From the NCBI RefSeq assembly GCF_002217945.1, contig NZ_BCMG01000013.1, positions 1 to 64,000 of the forward strand: DNA of 64,000 nt. The letters run 5' to 3'. The notes under the pieces are model-generated. The model did no database searches. It worked only from the letters and a program-made list of their open reading frames with translations, and was not told where the DNA came from. Source of the DNA: Secundilactobacillus silagei JCM 19001 (lineage in GTDB: Bacteria; Bacillota; Bacilli; Lactobacillales; Lactobacillaceae). A program made the translations under genes and the position numbers. Below, in pieces: positions 63,079-64,000 of the stretch; the stretch's first letter is position 1; each line of letters opens with the position of its first letter.

Positions 63079-64000
63079 ATGAAAAGAGGAGCAGTGTTAC
63101 TATCAGTAGCGTCAGTTGTGATGACGGTGATTATCGTGACGTTAGCGATGATGGTTGGTCGGTTGAGTGCAAGTGCGGTTCCCATGATTTCTAAACCGGG
63201 GGTTCAAATCATGACCGAACTGTTGGCCTTTGGTTGCTGGTGGGGGTTAAATCACTGGTATCCGAAAGCTAAAGTGAGCTGGCGGGGTCGTGGGAACCCT
63301 CGCCAATGGGTGTTGATCTTACCGATGATTATTGTTTTGCTGGGGGACTCAACACTGAATCCGCAGTTTAATTTGAGTTTGAGATCTATTTTAACCGCCA
63401 TTATAGTGGGGTTTTCGGTTGGGTTATTTGAGGAATATGTCTTTCGTGGTGTTTTGGTCAGCGCGTTGCGTCAGCGGTACCAGTTGGGTGCCGTCATGAC
63501 GGCGTTTATCAGTGGGCTGATGTTTAGTTTAGTTCACCTAGTGAATGCTTCCAACGGCAGTTTAACAATGACGTTGGTTCAGATGCTGGAAGCCATTGGT
63601 CTGGGATTTTTCTTTGCGGCCATCTATTTGGTCACTGCCAACCTCTGGCTGCCGATCCTAGCGCATGGTGCGATCGATGCCTTTGATACAGTGGCCTTTG
63701 GAACGTTAAACAATACGGTCGGCATGAGCGTTTGGACGAGTCTGACCTACGCGGTGGTCTTTGGTGCGCTCGGTTACTGGCTGCTAAAGACCAAGCGTTA
63801 CGCGGTGAAAATTGCACCCAACAGCGCTACTCAAGTTAATTTTAGTCGTCGCTCTCAAAGACGTCCGGCAATTCAGCGGCAGTCGGTTTCGATGATTAAA
63901 ACGGTCATTGCCATCGTCATTCCGTTAGCGGAACTCGGTCTAGGTGCAGCGGTGGTAGCTGTAACGACCAATCAGTGGCTCAGAGTTGTTCTGGCAGACC
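63079..64000 (+). CDS. CPBP-family intramembrane metalloprotease, partial
   Basis: An open frame from ATG 63079 (GGAGG upstream) that continues beyond the window end, at least 307 codons. It encodes a membrane protein with several helices and the three CPBP/Abi motifs: LFEEYVFRG (the EExxxR motif, near residue 117), FSLVHL (near 151) and HGAIDAF (near 196), which carry the metal-binding and catalytic residues. CPBP proteins cleave prenylated or other membrane substrates, and some in lactobacilli give self-immunity to bacteriocins. No bacteriocin gene is adjacent in the window. The part after about residue 240 is basic and then hydrophobic again. Confidence 0.85.
   Translation, partial: MKRGAVLLSVASVVMTVIIVTLAMMVGRLSASAVPMISKPGVQIMTELLAFGCWWGLNHWYPKAKVSWRGRGNPRQWVLILPMIIVLLGDSTLNPQFNLSLRSILTAIIVGFSVGLFEEYVFRGVLVSALRQRYQLGAVMTAFISGLMFSLVHLVNASNGSLTMTLVQMLEAIGLGFFFAAIYLVTANLWLPILAHGAIDAFDTVAFGTLNNTVGMSVWTSLTYAVVFGALGYWLLKTKRYAVKIAPNSATQVNFSRRSQRRPAIQRQSVSMIKTVIAIVIPLAELGLGAAVVAVTTNQWLRVVLAD

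Overview
The window is 64 kb of chromosome from a low-to-mid GC Gram-positive bacterium, almost certainly a member of the Lactobacillaceae (lactobacilli). The evidence is gene content and order: divergent pepQ/ccpA with a cre site in the ccpA promoter; clpE next to ptsH; trxA-yslB-murI-rdgB-phosphoesterase-cbpB; alaS-ireB-ruvX-DUF1292-zapA-mutS2; ruvAB-queA-tgt-yajC; a water-forming NADH oxidase; a C69 dipeptidase; and a LafA/LafB glycolipid pair. Shine-Dalgarno sequences are strong and TTG/GTG starts are common. ptsH stands alone without ptsI, and a gluconate permease/kinase operon is present. Both would suit a heterofermentative lactobacillus with little PTS transport, but that is inference. 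I cannot name the species.

Layout. 0.2-9.1 kb: glutamate-cysteine ligase, a maltose-type acetyltransferase, an APC amino-acid permease, the gntK-gntP operon with its divergent RpiR regulator, and a GH25-like membrane protein that lacks the catalytic acids. 9.1-13.5 kb: a small DUF4828-like protein, a Gfo/Idh oxidoreductase, a DEAD-box helicase, tRNA-Arg(CCU), a universal stress protein and a MarR regulator. 13.6-25.7 kb: a cell-envelope block with GtrA/GtrB, UDP-GlcNAc 2-epimerase, YihY, TagD, an orphan glycosyltransferase-like domain and TagF, mixed with flavodoxin, RecX, NTP/NDP phosphatase, an AI-2E-type permease and RF3. 25.7-36 kb: NADH oxidase, dipeptidase, a P2-type ATPase with a structured leader, a MucBP-like protein without a signal peptide, ClpE with CtsR and CIRCE sites, and HPr. 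36.3-39.6 kb: glycolipid synthesis (LafA, LafB, a UPF0104 membrane protein). 39.7-54.8 kb: informational genes in one direction (ruvAB, queA, tgt, yajC, dinB, nrnA, cshB, a T-box and alaS, ireB, ruvX, zapA, mutS2). 54.8-64 kb: thioredoxin, YslB, glutamate racemase, nucleotide sanitation, c-di-AMP-binding CbpB, MscS, DUF948/YtxH envelope proteins, pepQ/ccpA, and a CPBP membrane protease cut by the window end.

The window is core chromosome. I see no insertion sequence, prophage, integrase, CRISPR array or transferred island, and no obvious new multigene system. The less ordinary observations are regulatory or concern degenerate proteins: gluconate control with two operator-type dyads plus cre; a long-range stem that masks the ribosome binding site of the P-type ATPase; terminators that share bases with a promoter or with an opposing gene; a putative GH25 pseudoenzyme; a lone glycosyltransferase-like domain between tagD and tagF; and ptsH separated from ptsI. 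CcpA links several parts: cre or cre-like sites lie at gntK, uspA, nox/pepD and ccpA itself, and HPr, whose Ser46 is present, is CcpA's co-regulator.
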